From Anaerolinea sp. (GTDB taxonomy: Bacteria > Chloroflexota > Anaerolineae > Anaerolineales > Anaerolineaceae): a stretch of 64,000 bases of DNA. Below, piece by piece: positions 41,725 through 49,992 of this stretch; position 1 is the first letter of the stretch, and the number at the start of each line of letters is the position of its first letter. The stretch covers positions 124,001 through 188,000 of the forward strand of contig JARKPU010000077.1 in NCBI GenBank assembly GCA_029975055.1. Reading direction: 5' to 3'. The notes beneath the pieces were generated by a model, which saw nothing but the letters and a program-made list of their open reading frames with translations, was not told the origin of the DNA and ran no database searches. The translations under genes were made by a program, and so were the position numbers.

Positions 41725-42141
41725 ATGAAAACAATGGATTTTTCGGACTGGATCACAAGGAAATATGTCAAGTGGCGAGGGAGTGCTATCGGAAACGATC
41801 GCTCGATCTCGGAATTTGCGACAATGATAGGTGTTTCCCAGTCCTTAATGTCGCAATGGATGAAGAAAGGAGGGAAAGTTCCACGCAGCCAGAAATATAT
41901 CTCTGCTCTTGTGAAGTGTTTTGGCGATGAAGTTTATGAAGTTTTAGGGCTGCCGGCGCCCGAATCGGTGCCCATCGAGGCACTCCCTCCCGCAGTGCGG
42001 GAGGCTCTCCTGGCAGCCACGCGCGAACTGGCCGATACGCTGGCCGAAAGAAGGATCGACCCGGATTCCGATGAAGCCGAAGCGCTGACCGTATCCATCA
42101 TGGAAAAGCACGGCTTCAAATGGACCAGAACCGTTAAATGA
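41725..42141 (+). CDS. HTH repressor-like protein (lysogeny regulator candidate)
   Basis: A 138-residue protein; I use the ATG at 41725 (MKTMDFSDW) rather than the GTG upstream, which reads antisense through the RHH gene. The middle contains an HTH: NDRSISEFATMIGVSQSLMSQWMKKGGKVPRSQKYISALVKCFGDEVYEVLGL, similar to XRE-type domains. The C-terminal ~60 residues are acidic and helical. It is the first plus-strand gene after the long minus-strand region, so it marks the transcriptional switch point of the prophage. Likely represses or activates the divergent early operon. Confidence 0.65.
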   Translation: MKTMDFSDWITRKYVKWRGSAIGNDRSISEFATMIGVSQSLMSQWMKKGGKVPRSQKYISALVKCFGDEVYEVLGLPAPESVPIEALPPAVREALLAATRELADTLAERRIDPDSDEAEALTVSIMEKHGFKWTRTVK

Positions 42142-42312
42142 GGTTCCGAAGGAACAACGAAATACAATTTACGATCTGCCATTCCCACCTCGTCGGTTTA
42201 TTGGAACAGGCGATAGAACAAATATTCTGATTAGATTCTAGCGCGATTCACAGCCGGAGGACAGTGGGAATTTTGGGGGATCAACCGGAAGGGGATGAGG
42301 GAGGAGGCGAAT

Positions 42313-42510
42313 ATGACTGAACAAGTTGACAACTCTAAACAAGCTGCACCTGAACCGATCACGATCGATCCCGGGACGAAGCTACTGGTCGAATGGCAAA
42401 AGAGCATTCACCACGAGTTGAAAGCCATCAACGGGAAGTTGTCCTGGTTCGTATTTCTTTCGATCCTGGCACTCATTGTGTCGTTCTTCGCGAGTCTTTT
42501 ACGGTTCTGA
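42313..42510 (+). CDS. Small tail-anchored membrane protein
   Basis: A 65-residue protein starting at the ATG at 42313 behind GAGGAGG. The N-terminal half is polar (EPITIDPGTKLLVEWQKSIHHELKAINGK) and the C-terminus is a single hydrophobic helix (LSWFVFLSILALIVSFFASLL). Orientation places the polar part in the cytoplasm. Unknown; position near the repressor and defence genes suggests a lysogenic conversion or exclusion role, but that is only context. Confidence 0.5.
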   Translation: MTEQVDNSKQAAPEPITIDPGTKLLVEWQKSIHHELKAINGKLSWFVFLSILALIVSFFASLLRF

Positions 42511-42561
42511 TAATGTCAATGGTTTTTTAGTTTATTTGGGTGATTTATTTAAGGAGCTAAT

Positions 42562-42735
42562 ATGCCCGAATGCGTAGCGATTTTCATCGACGGAGCTAAT
42601 CTGCTCCACTCGCTCAGCAAAGATTTTGGGCGGATCAACATAGATTTCGAATTAATCGCCCAGGAGCGGGCAATCATTCCATCTTCGCCAAATATGTGAC
42701 GTTACTACGGTGCTGGATGCGGTCTATCTGGTTGA
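42562..42735 (+). pseudogene. Decayed NYN-domain (LabA-like) gene
   Basis: The sequence begins ATGCCCGAATGCGTAGCG and encodes MPECVAIFIDGANLLHSLSK, the NYN PIN-like nuclease start with IDGAN. The frame ends in TGA at 42697 to 42699 after about 45 codons. In the same frame right after this stop it reads RYYGAGCGLSG, matching the next conserved NYN segment (YYGA), then stops again. So the gene is a remnant. A ribosome binding site (AAGGAGC) is still present. Confidence 0.7.
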
Positions 42736-42767
42736 TTGCTGGAGAAATTGAATCTCAGAGGTAACAC

Positions 42768-43706
42768 ATGCCCATTATCGATATCTTCTCTAAGCGAGGT
42801 AAAAATAGGTCCAATCCAGAGGTATTTATTTATGATTCAATTCCTAATAGATTAAGAGTTCAACTGGTACATATTTTTCGTGATACTATCGGTGATTACA
42901 ATCCTTATGATCTTTCCGCACTGTCAACTCTATGTTGGGATCGGGTGGCTCAAATCCTAAAGAAAGAATATGGCGTATTTTCATTATATGAACTGATTGG
43001 GTTAGAAAAACCACCGCATGATGATCCTCAAAAAGAAAGTTTAGTTTTTTTACTGAACGTTCCCGAGCACGAAAAGGCTCTCGATGTGATTGAGCTGATA
43101 CTCAATTTTATCGATGCAGTTTATTCGTCATCAGAAAGGGGGCGCGTAGGCCAAGTTAAACGGCAAAATGCTAACGATGCAATTCAAGAAGTAAATGCCA
43201 GATTTTTGGAACATGGCGTCGGATATGAGTATTCGGATGGCCGAATCATCCGTAAAGATTCCCAATTCATCCACAACGAGGTCGTTAAAGAAGCATTATT
43301 GCTTCTCAACCAGACAGATTTCGAAGGTCCTCAAAAGGAATTCCTGGAGGCATATAGATTTTATAGGCAAGGCGAATACACTCAAGCAATTTCTGAAGCA
43401 TCCAAAGCATTTGAGAGCATAATGAAAATCGTCTGCAAGAAAAAGAAATGGGAAGTTCCCCAAAATGCGACTGCTAATAAATTGATCGAAATAATGATAC
43501 AAAAAGGTCTTATACCCGGGTTACTTTCTGCGCAACTGACCAATCTCCAAACGTTGATGGTGAGCGGGTTGCCCGCCGTGGCAAACAACCTGACCCGGCA
43601 TGGTGCCGGTGATGAAGAAAAATCGGTGTACTCCCATACGGTTGCTTATGCGCTTCACCTATGTGCGACGAATATCGTGTTCATTGTGCATTCGTCTTAT
43701 CTGTAG
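42768..43706 (+). CDS. Abi/HEPN-like defence protein (STM4504/AbiJ type)
   Basis: A 312-residue protein. The start MPIIDIFSKRGKN and the segment IPNRLRVQLVHIFRDTIGDYNPYD are the N-terminal hallmarks of STM4504/CBY_0614-type proteins, which carry an AbiJ-like N-terminal domain. The C-terminal ~130 residues are helical and end in PAVANNLTRHGAGDE, resembling the Abi/HEPN end where an Arg-His pair is catalytic. The gene is AT-rich and lies 2 nt before the MmeI-like gene. Such proteins commonly sit beside restriction enzymes and phage exclusion genes. RNase activity is a possibility, not shown. Confidence 0.6.
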   Translation: MPIIDIFSKRGKNRSNPEVFIYDSIPNRLRVQLVHIFRDTIGDYNPYDLSALSTLCWDRVAQILKKEYGVFSLYELIGLEKPPHDDPQKESLVFLLNVPEHEKALDVIELILNFIDAVYSSSERGRVGQVKRQNANDAIQEVNARFLEHGVGYEYSDGRIIRKDSQFIHNEVVKEALLLLNQTDFEGPQKEFLEAYRFYRQGEYTQAISEASKAFESIMKIVCKKKKWEVPQNATANKLIEIMIQKGLIPGLLSAQLTNLQTLMVSGLPAVANNLTRHGAGDEEKSVYSHTVAYALHLCATNIVFIVHSSYL

Positions 43707-43708
43707 TA

Positions 43709-46531
43709 ATGCCCACACTCACTCCCCTCCAGTTCATCGCAAAATGGCGCCAGGCCGAAGTCAAAGAGCGCAGTGCCTACCAATCCCATTTCCTCGATCT
43801 CTGCATGCTAGTCGGCCATCGCACGCCCATCGAGCTCGATCCCAAAGGCACTTTCTTCACCTTCGAGGCCGGTGCCAGCAAGGTCACTGGCGGCGAGGGC
43901 TTTGCCGATGTCTGGTTCCGTGAGCATTTCGCTTGGGAGTATAAGGGCAAACACGCCAACCTGGAGAAGGCCTACCAACAGCTCCTGCAGTACCGCGAAG
44001 CGCTCCAGAACCCGCCTCTCCTGGTCGTCTCCGATATTGAAACCATCCAAATCCACACCAACTTCACCAACACCATCAAACGCGTCTACACCCTCACGCT
44101 CGATGATCTAGGCACCGCCGCCGGCCTGCAAAAGATTCACGACCTTTTCCACAACCCGCAGGCCTTCCAACCCTCGCAGACACCCCAGCACGTCACCGAA
44201 GAGGCCGCCCGCCACTTCGCGCAACTCGCTGAACGTCTCCGATCCCGCGGCGCCCCGGCCGAGCAGATCGCCCACTTCCTCATCCAGCTCCTCTTCACCC
44301 TCTTTGCCGAGGATGTGGACCTGCTCCCCAATCGCCTGCTGACCCGCATGGTCACTCAGCAGCGCCTGCGGCCCGATCTTTTCAACCGCCAATTGAGCAT
44401 GCTATTTTCCGAAATGGCCACCGGCGGCTTCTTCGGCCCCGATGAAATCCTTCACTTCGATGGTCGCCTCTTCGAGAATGGCACCATCATCCCCCTCGAC
44501 TCCGGCGATCTGGCCATCCTGGCCGAGGTAGGTACCCTCGACTGGGCCAATATCCAGCCTTCCATCTTCGGAACCCTCTTCGAACGCAGCCTCGATCCCT
44601 CCAAACGCTCCCAACTCGGAGCGCACTATACCAGCGAGGAAGATATTCTCCTTATCGTCGAGCCGGTCCTTATGGCTCCGTTGCGACGTGAATGGGAATC
44701 CATCAAAACCCAGGCGCACGATCTCATTAAGCAACAAGCGGAAATCTCTGGCACAAAGGGCGAAGCTGCTTATGTCAACCGGCGCCGTAAACTTTCCGAG
44801 CAGATCGGCTCGCTCTTTATGTCCTTCGCCGGGCGCCTGGCGTCTATGCAGGTATTGGATCCTGCTTGTGGTTCTGGCAACTTCCTTTATCTGGCCTTGC
44901 GCCGACTGCTCGACCTTTGGAAGGAAGTCTCTCTATTCGCCGGTGAGCTGGGCGTCACCCTTCTCAGCCCGCAACCCGGCCTGGCTCCCTCGCCCGAGCA
45001 GCTGCACGGCATTGAGATCAATGAGTATGCCCATCAGCTCGCTCAAGCAACCATCTGGATCGGCTACATCCAGTGGCTGCGCGAGAATGGCTTCGACTTC
45101 CGCAAAGAACCCGTCCTGCACCCGCTCGATAATATTCTTCACATGGATGCCATCCTCGCCCTGGATGAAAACGGCCGACCCTACGAGCCCGAATGGCCTC
45201 AGGCCGATGTGATCATCGGCAACCCGCCGTTCTTGGGCGATAAGAAAATGCGCGGTGAATTGGGGGATGAGTACGTCACCCAATTGAGAGAGCTTTATAG
45301 GAATCGGGTGCCGGGTGGATCTGATCTAGTTACTTACTGGTTCGAAAAATCACGTGCGTTAATTGCACAGAATCGCCTGCAACGTGCCGGCTTGATCGCC
45401 ACCAACTCAATCCGTCAGCAGGGCAATCGTCAGGTGCTTCAACGAATTAAAGATACAGGAGATATTTTCTTCGCATGGAGTGACCGGCCCTGGATCCTCG
45501 ATGGTGCTGCAGTTCGCGTTTCAATTATCGGCTTTGACAATCGGAAAGAAACCCAGAAAATCCTTGATGGGAAAACTGTCTTGAAGATAAACGCCGATCT
45601 TTCATCAGGTTCTGATGTAATACAAGCCAAGCAGCTTGAGGAAAACCGTGGTTTGTGCTTTCTCGGCATGATGAAAGCCGGTCCCTTTGATATCGATGAA
45701 AAAACTGCCAGTATTTTAAATTCTCTACCGGCCAACATAAATGGCCGTTTGAACACCGATGTGGTTAAACCAAGAATCACGGGTAAAGATATTACCGGAA
45801 GATGTTCGATGGGCTACGTCATTGACTTTGGTGAAATGCCAGAGGAGCAAGCATCTTTATTTGAAGCACCTTTTGAACATGTAAAGAGAGTGGTTAAGCC
45901 AGTTCGCGATGAGAATAGAAGAGAACGAACAAAACGTAGATGGTGGTTGTTTGGGGAAACTCGACCAGGTCTCCGCCAGGCAATGGGCAAGTTGACCCGC
46001 TGCATTGTGACCCCTGAAGTTGCAAAGCATCGGATCTTTGTCTGGATGCCCACCAATACTATTCCGGATCATAAATTGCATGTAATTGCCAGGGATGATG
46101 ATCTTTTTTTTGGCATACTCCATTCATCCATACATGAAAAATGGAGCCTGGCTCAAGGATCTTGGATGGGCGTAGGGAACGATCCGGTGTATTCATCATC
46201 CCGCACCTTCGAAACCTTCCCCTTCCCCTGGCCACCCGGCAAGGAGCCCCAGGGAGATCCCCTTGTCGAAGCCATCGCTCAGGCTGCCCGCGAGCTGGTC
46301 CAGTTGCGCGACAACTGGCTCAATCCTCCCGGCGCGTCCGAAGCCGAGCTCAAAAAGCGCACCCTTACCAACCTTTACAACCAGCGTCCCACCTGGCTGC
46401 AAAACGCCCACCGCAAGCTCGACCAGGCCGTTTTCGCCGCTTACGGCTGGCCACATACCCTTAGCGATGATGAAATCCTCGAGCGGCTGCTGGCGCTTAA
46501 CCTCAAGCGTGCTGCACAAAACAGTCCTTGA
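43709..46531 (+). CDS. MmeI-like restriction-methylation enzyme (type IIL/IIG-like)
   Basis: A 940-residue enzyme starting MPTLTPLQFIAKW (the longer frame has only a poor start inside the upstream gene). The N-terminal PD-ExK nuclease has Asp67, then nine residues, then Glu77-x-Lys79 in FADVWFREHFAWEYKG, the exact D-x9-ExK spacing of MmeI. A helical connector leads to an adenine methyltransferase: VLDPACGSGNFLYLALRRLL at about residue 381 and IIGNPPFLGDKKMRG at about 504. The C-terminal ~250 residues form the target-recognition domain. It should cut and modify DNA with one polypeptide, with no separate partner. Confidence 0.85.
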   Translation: MPTLTPLQFIAKWRQAEVKERSAYQSHFLDLCMLVGHRTPIELDPKGTFFTFEAGASKVTGGEGFADVWFREHFAWEYKGKHANLEKAYQQLLQYREALQNPPLLVVSDIETIQIHTNFTNTIKRVYTLTLDDLGTAAGLQKIHDLFHNPQAFQPSQTPQHVTEEAARHFAQLAERLRSRGAPAEQIAHFLIQLLFTLFAEDVDLLPNRLLTRMVTQQRLRPDLFNRQLSMLFSEMATGGFFGPDEILHFDGRLFENGTIIPLDSGDLAILAEVGTLDWANIQPSIFGTLFERSLDPSKRSQLGAHYTSEEDILLIVEPVLMAPLRREWESIKTQAHDLIKQQAEISGTKGEAAYVNRRRKLSEQIGSLFMSFAGRLASMQVLDPACGSGNFLYLALRRLLDLWKEVSLFAGELGVTLLSPQPGLAPSPEQLHGIEINEYAHQLAQATIWIGYIQWLRENGFDFRKEPVLHPLDNILHMDAILALDENGRPYEPEWPQADVIIGNPPFLGDKKMRGELGDEYVTQLRELYRNRVPGGSDLVTYWFEKSRALIAQNRLQRAGLIATNSIRQQGNRQVLQRIKDTGDIFFAWSDRPWILDGAAVRVSIIGFDNRKETQKILDGKTVLKINADLSSGSDVIQAKQLEENRGLCFLGMMKAGPFDIDEKTASILNSLPANINGRLNTDVVKPRITGKDITGRCSMGYVIDFGEMPEEQASLFEAPFEHVKRVVKPVRDENRRERTKRRWWLFGETRPGLRQAMGKLTRCIVTPEVAKHRIFVWMPTNTIPDHKLHVIARDDDLFFGILHSSIHEKWSLAQGSWMGVGNDPVYSSSRTFETFPFPWPPGKEPQGDPLVEAIAQAARELVQLRDNWLNPPGASEAELKKRTLTNLYNQRPTWLQNAHRKLDQAVFAAYGWPHTLSDDEILERLLALNLKRAAQNSP

Positions 46532-46587
46532 TCATAACGGTTTTTCCTTCTTTGGGAATCAGGATGACCCGGAAACAGGAGGATAAA

Positions 46588-46842
46588 ATGCCGTTTCCTG
46601 AAAATGTCGTCAAAGAAGCCTGGACTCGATCGGGTGGTAAATGCGAATGTAAGCGCACCAATCACGGGCATTCAGGCCGTTGTAATCGAACCCTCCTTTA
46701 TGGAAGTCGAGGTAGTGAAACGTCTTATGGTTGGGAAGCCCACCATATCGTCGCTGAAGATTCAGGCGGTCTAAATACATTATCAAACTGCGAGATTTTG
46801 TGCATGGATTGCCACAAGAAAACTCGCACTTATGGCCGCTAA
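46588..46842 (+). CDS. Small HNH endonuclease
   Basis: An 84-residue HNH protein. The N-terminal Cys-rich segment (GGKCECKRTNHGHSGRCNRTL) and the core WEAHHIVAEDSGGLNTLSNCEILCMDCHKKT show the HNH motif with zinc-binding Cys pairs. It is encoded 56 nt after the MmeI-like gene and likely belongs to the same transcript. Phage HNH proteins can assist packaging; in this position a restriction-linked or intron-like nuclease is equally possible. Confidence 0.7.
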   Translation: MPFPENVVKEAWTRSGGKCECKRTNHGHSGRCNRTLLYGSRGSETSYGWEAHHIVAEDSGGLNTLSNCEILCMDCHKKTRTYGR

Positions 46843-46898
46843 AATAAAATAAACCACTTCCGGGTCATCCTGTTCTAGAGATAATATCATCCTACTAC

Positions 46899-48503
46899 AT
46901 GCCGAACCCTTTCCCGGCCCAATCTTCAGTCGTCGCCTATTTGCGTGATTCCGGTCACGAGGATCAAGAGCTCTCCGTCGAGCAGCAAGAAGCCCAGATA
47001 CGCGCCTGGTGCCTGGAAAACAACCTCCTCCTCACCGAGATCTTCACCGATGCTGCCGCGCCTGGCTCGTCCACCATCGGCCGCGCGGCTTTCCTTGAGA
47101 TGATCCGACGTTTCCGCACCCCTGGCTGCCAGGAAGCCGGCGTGGTCGTCTGGAAGTTCAACCGCTTCGCCCGCGATCTGGATGACGCCGCCTTCTATAA
47201 GGCCGATCTGCGCCGCCGCGGCTACATCATCCATTCCATCAACGATTCCGTTCCCGAAGGCCTTGATGGTCGCTTCTTCGAAGCTGCCATTGATTGGATG
47301 AACGCCCGCTACCTCGAGGATCTGCGCACCGATATCAAACGCGGCCAGCGCCACCTGGTCGATCAATACGGCGCCCTCGGCGGCACCCCTCCGCGCGGCT
47401 TCAAACGTCAGCCGGTTGAGATCGGCACTCGCCGCGACGGCCGGCCGCACATCGTCAACCGCTGGGTGCCCGACCCGAACCAGGTCGAGACGGTCCGCCG
47501 TGCCTGGCAGATGCGCGCATCCGGCGCCACATACGACCAGATCAACCGGATCACCCATCTCTACAAAACCACCAACGGCTACGAGCGCTTCTTCTCAAAC
47601 CGCCTTTATATCGGCCAGCTCGACATTGCCGGTCGGCGCATCGAGAACTATTGTGAGCCGATCATCGACCAACCTCTTTGGGACGCTGTGCAACTCATCC
47701 AGCAACAGCACGCCGAAGCCGTCCGCCGCAGCGACGACCATCCCCGCCGTAAGGCGTCCACATTCCTCCTTTCCGGCCTGATCTACTGTGCCCAATGCGG
47801 CTCTATGATGAACGCCGATATCGTCCAGTTCCGCAAGACCTCCCAGCATCGCTACGAATACTACGCCTGCTCCGGGCAGAACCGTCACAACGGCTGCACC
47901 GCGCGCAAGATCCCGCGTGCAGTACTCGAGAACACCATCCTGGAAATGTTTGCTGAAATCGTCTTGGATCCGCGCGTCATTCAAGCCCGCCACCATCAGC
48001 TGCAAGAGGCCGCCGACCAGGTCGAAGCCACCTACAAGCGCGAGCATACCCGCCTCAACCGCGAGCTGCGTGCAATCCGCCGGCGCATCGAAAACCTCAC
48101 TGAGTTGCTGGCCGAGAAGGGCAAATCCGTTCGCTCCCTGCTTGAGAAACTTGCCGATCTCGAGCGCGAAGAGACTGGAATAAAAACGCAGCTGGCCAAC
48201 CTCAAGAAGGTCAACCAGCCGGTTCCATCGTTGGATAAGCTACTCGAACAAAGCCATCAATTCCGCGAAATTCTGGCAAACCCCGCCGACCTGGCGAAAT
48301 TAAGCTTTCTACTGCATGCCATGATCCATCGCATTACTGTCGAGCTCGATCCCGAAACCGACGTGGTGCGTGGCCTTCTCCAATATTACGATCCCCCCTC
48401 CAAAATCGAATCTGGGTCATCGTACGATGACCCAGATCAGCCTCATCTTTATGATTTAACTACATGCCCCAGGAGGGACTCGAACTCTCAACCTAAGCGT
48501 TAG
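46899..48503 (+). CDS. Large serine recombinase (integrase candidate)
   Basis: A 534-residue large serine recombinase. The catalytic domain has YLRDSG (Arg16, Ser18) and VVVWKFNRFARDLDDAAFYK; the DUF4368-like/recombinase domain includes GGTPPRGFKRQPV; the zinc ribbon is LIYCAQCGSMMNADIV then YYACSGQNRHNGCTARK; a long coiled coil follows. The 3' end overlaps the tRNA-Arg gene antisense, and the last residues (CPRRDSNSQPKR) are tRNA-derived. So the stop codon lies in the attachment region, as expected for an integrase next to its target. A tyrosine recombinase is also present; one of the two integrates the element. Confidence 0.8.
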   Translation: MPNPFPAQSSVVAYLRDSGHEDQELSVEQQEAQIRAWCLENNLLLTEIFTDAAAPGSSTIGRAAFLEMIRRFRTPGCQEAGVVVWKFNRFARDLDDAAFYKADLRRRGYIIHSINDSVPEGLDGRFFEAAIDWMNARYLEDLRTDIKRGQRHLVDQYGALGGTPPRGFKRQPVEIGTRRDGRPHIVNRWVPDPNQVETVRRAWQMRASGATYDQINRITHLYKTTNGYERFFSNRLYIGQLDIAGRRIENYCEPIIDQPLWDAVQLIQQQHAEAVRRSDDHPRRKASTFLLSGLIYCAQCGSMMNADIVQFRKTSQHRYEYYACSGQNRHNGCTARKIPRAVLENTILEMFAEIVLDPRVIQARHHQLQEAADQVEATYKREHTRLNRELRAIRRRIENLTELLAEKGKSVRSLLEKLADLEREETGIKTQLANLKKVNQPVPSLDKLLEQSHQFREILANPADLAKLSFLLHAMIHRITVELDPETDVVRGLLQYYDPPSKIESGSSYDDPDQPHLYDLTTCPRRDSNSQPKR

Positions 48504-48538
48504 GAGTGCTTTGCTCTATCCTATTGAGCTACTGGGGC
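48465..48538 (-). tRNA. tRNA-Arg(CCT), putative prophage attachment target
   Basis: On the minus strand, acceptor GCCCCAG/CTGGGGC plus discriminator A, D-arm GCTC..GAGC, anticodon loop CTCCTAA (anticodon CCT, reading AGG), and T loop TTCGAGT. One mismatch each in the anticodon and T stems is seen. The gene points toward the prophage, so its 3' end (48465) faces the recombinase gene and likely the integration crossover. CCA is not encoded. Confidence 0.9.
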
Positions 48539-48595
48539 GCACCCTGATTATACTATAATACTCCTCAAACCCTCAATTCCATCAGGAGGCCCCGT

Positions 48596-49909
48596 ATGGA
48601 CGAGAAACAACACAAACGCGCAATTTGGGCCTGGACCTTCTACGACTGGGCCAATTCCGCATTCGCCACCACCATCATGGCGGCCGTCCTGCCGGTCTAT
48701 TACGCCTCCGTCGCCGCGGCCAACCTGCCCGGGAACATGGCGACTGTCGCCTGGGCTTACACCACCTCGATCAGCCTGCTCATCGCGGCCCTGCTCAGCC
48801 CCATCCTCGGCGCCGTGGCCGATTTCGCCGGCGCGAAGAAACGCTTCCTCACCATCTTCATGCTCATCGGTGTGACGGGCACCGCCTTGCTCTTCTTCAT
48901 CCGCACCGGCGACTGGCTGATGGCCTCCATCTTCTTCGTCATCGGCGACCTGGGTTTCGCCGGTTCGCTGGTCTTCTACGACGCGCTCCTGCCCCACGTG
49001 GCCCGGCCGGAAGAGATGGACGAGGTCTCTTCGCGCGGGTACGCCATTGGCTACCTGGGCGGCGGGCTGCTGCTGGCCATCAACCTGGCGATGATCATGC
49101 TCGCGCCCAAAGAACTCACCGGCATGATGACGCGCCTCTCCTTCCTCACCGTGGCCGTCTGGTGGTTCGTGTTCACCATCCCGCTGCTGCGCCTCGTCGG
49201 CGAACCGCCCCGGCGCATCCTGGCCAAAGAGCAGGGCCGCAACCCGATCGCCGTTTCTTTCAGCCGCCTGGGCAAGACCTTCCGCGAGATCACTCACTAC
49301 CGCGACCTGTTCATCTTCCTGGTGGCGTTCTGGTTTTATAACGACGGCATCGGCACCATCATCAAAATGGCCACCATCTACGGCACCGAAATCGGCATCG
49401 GGCAAACCACGCTGATCGGCACCCTCTTGATGGTGCAGTTTGTTGGCATCCCATTCGCCATCCTCTTCGGCTGGCTGGCAAAACGCCTGGGCACCAAGCA
49501 GTCCATCTACCTGAGCCTGCTGGTTTACACCGCCATTGCCATCGGGGGTTACTTCATGTCGAAGGAATGGCATTTTTGGGCGCTGGGCGTGGCCGTGGCC
49601 ACCGTGCAGGGCGGCAGCCAGGCCCTCAGCCGCTCGCTCTTCGGGCGCATGCTCCCCAAGAGCAAATCGGCCGAATTCTTCGGCTTCTTCAGCGTCAGCG
49701 AGAAGTTCGCCGGCATCGCCGGGCCGTTTGTTTTCGGCGTGGTGGGCCAGCTGGTCGGTAACAGCCGCCTCAGTATCGTCTCGTTGATCATCTTCTTCAT
49801 CGTCGGGGCGGTTCTGCTCACCCGGGTGAACGTGGATGAGGGCGTGCGCGTGGCCGCTGCGGAAGAGAACGCGCTTCAGGCAGCATCCGTGCCTGCAGCC
49901 GGAGATTGA
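48596..49909 (+). CDS. UMF1-family MFS transporter
   Basis: A 437-residue transporter with about twelve predicted membrane helices. The N-terminus [27 protein letters not shown] and the later [27 protein letters not shown] segment are hallmarks of the UMF1/Atg22-like MFS group. The start follows AGGAGG. Substrate is not known; UMF1 members are often linked to amino-acid or small-solute efflux. It is the first host gene outside the prophage. Its stop is just before a palindromic repeat. Confidence 0.8.
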   Translation: MDEKQHKRAIWAWTFYDWANSAFATTIMAAVLPVYYASVAAANLPGNMATVAWAYTTSISLLIAALLSPILGAVADFAGAKKRFLTIFMLIGVTGTALLFFIRTGDWLMASIFFVIGDLGFAGSLVFYDALLPHVARPEEMDEVSSRGYAIGYLGGGLLLAINLAMIMLAPKELTGMMTRLSFLTVAVWWFVFTIPLLRLVGEPPRRILAKEQGRNPIAVSFSRLGKTFREITHYRDLFIFLVAFWFYNDGIGTIIKMATIYGTEIGIGQTTLIGTLLMVQFVGIPFAILFGWLAKRLGTKQSIYLSLLVYTAIAIGGYFMSKEWHFWALGVAVATVQGGSQALSRSLFGRMLPKSKSAEFFGFFSVSEKFAGIAGPFVFGVVGQLVGNSRLSIVSLIIFFIVGAVLLTRVNVDEGVRVAAAEENALQAASVPAAGD

Positions 49910-49923
49910 ACATCGAGCGGGCG

Positions 49924-49971
49924 TATCTTTTTCCATAAATTGTGGGGCAAACCCCACAATTTATAGAGAAT
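49924..49971. repeat. Palindromic repeat element, copy 1 (intergenic)
   Basis: Core inverted repeat with 13-bp arms, ATAAATTGTGGGG and CCCCACAATTTAT (49935 to 49964, loop CAAA), preceded by TATCTTTTTCC and followed by AGAGAA. It is almost identical to copies at 60657 to 60704 and 61880 to 61929. The pair TTGAACAT at 49906 to 49913 and 49987 to 49994 could be a target duplication, though the sequence between it and the core is not conserved. Confidence 0.85.
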
Positions 49972-49992
49972 AAATGGAAGGACTGTTTGAAC

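Noticed and set aside
1-48503. CRISPR array
   Set aside because: Repeats found (163-bp tandem, TTGCCAGCAC, GTGAACTTC) lack the regular repeat-spacer layout, and no cas gene is present.
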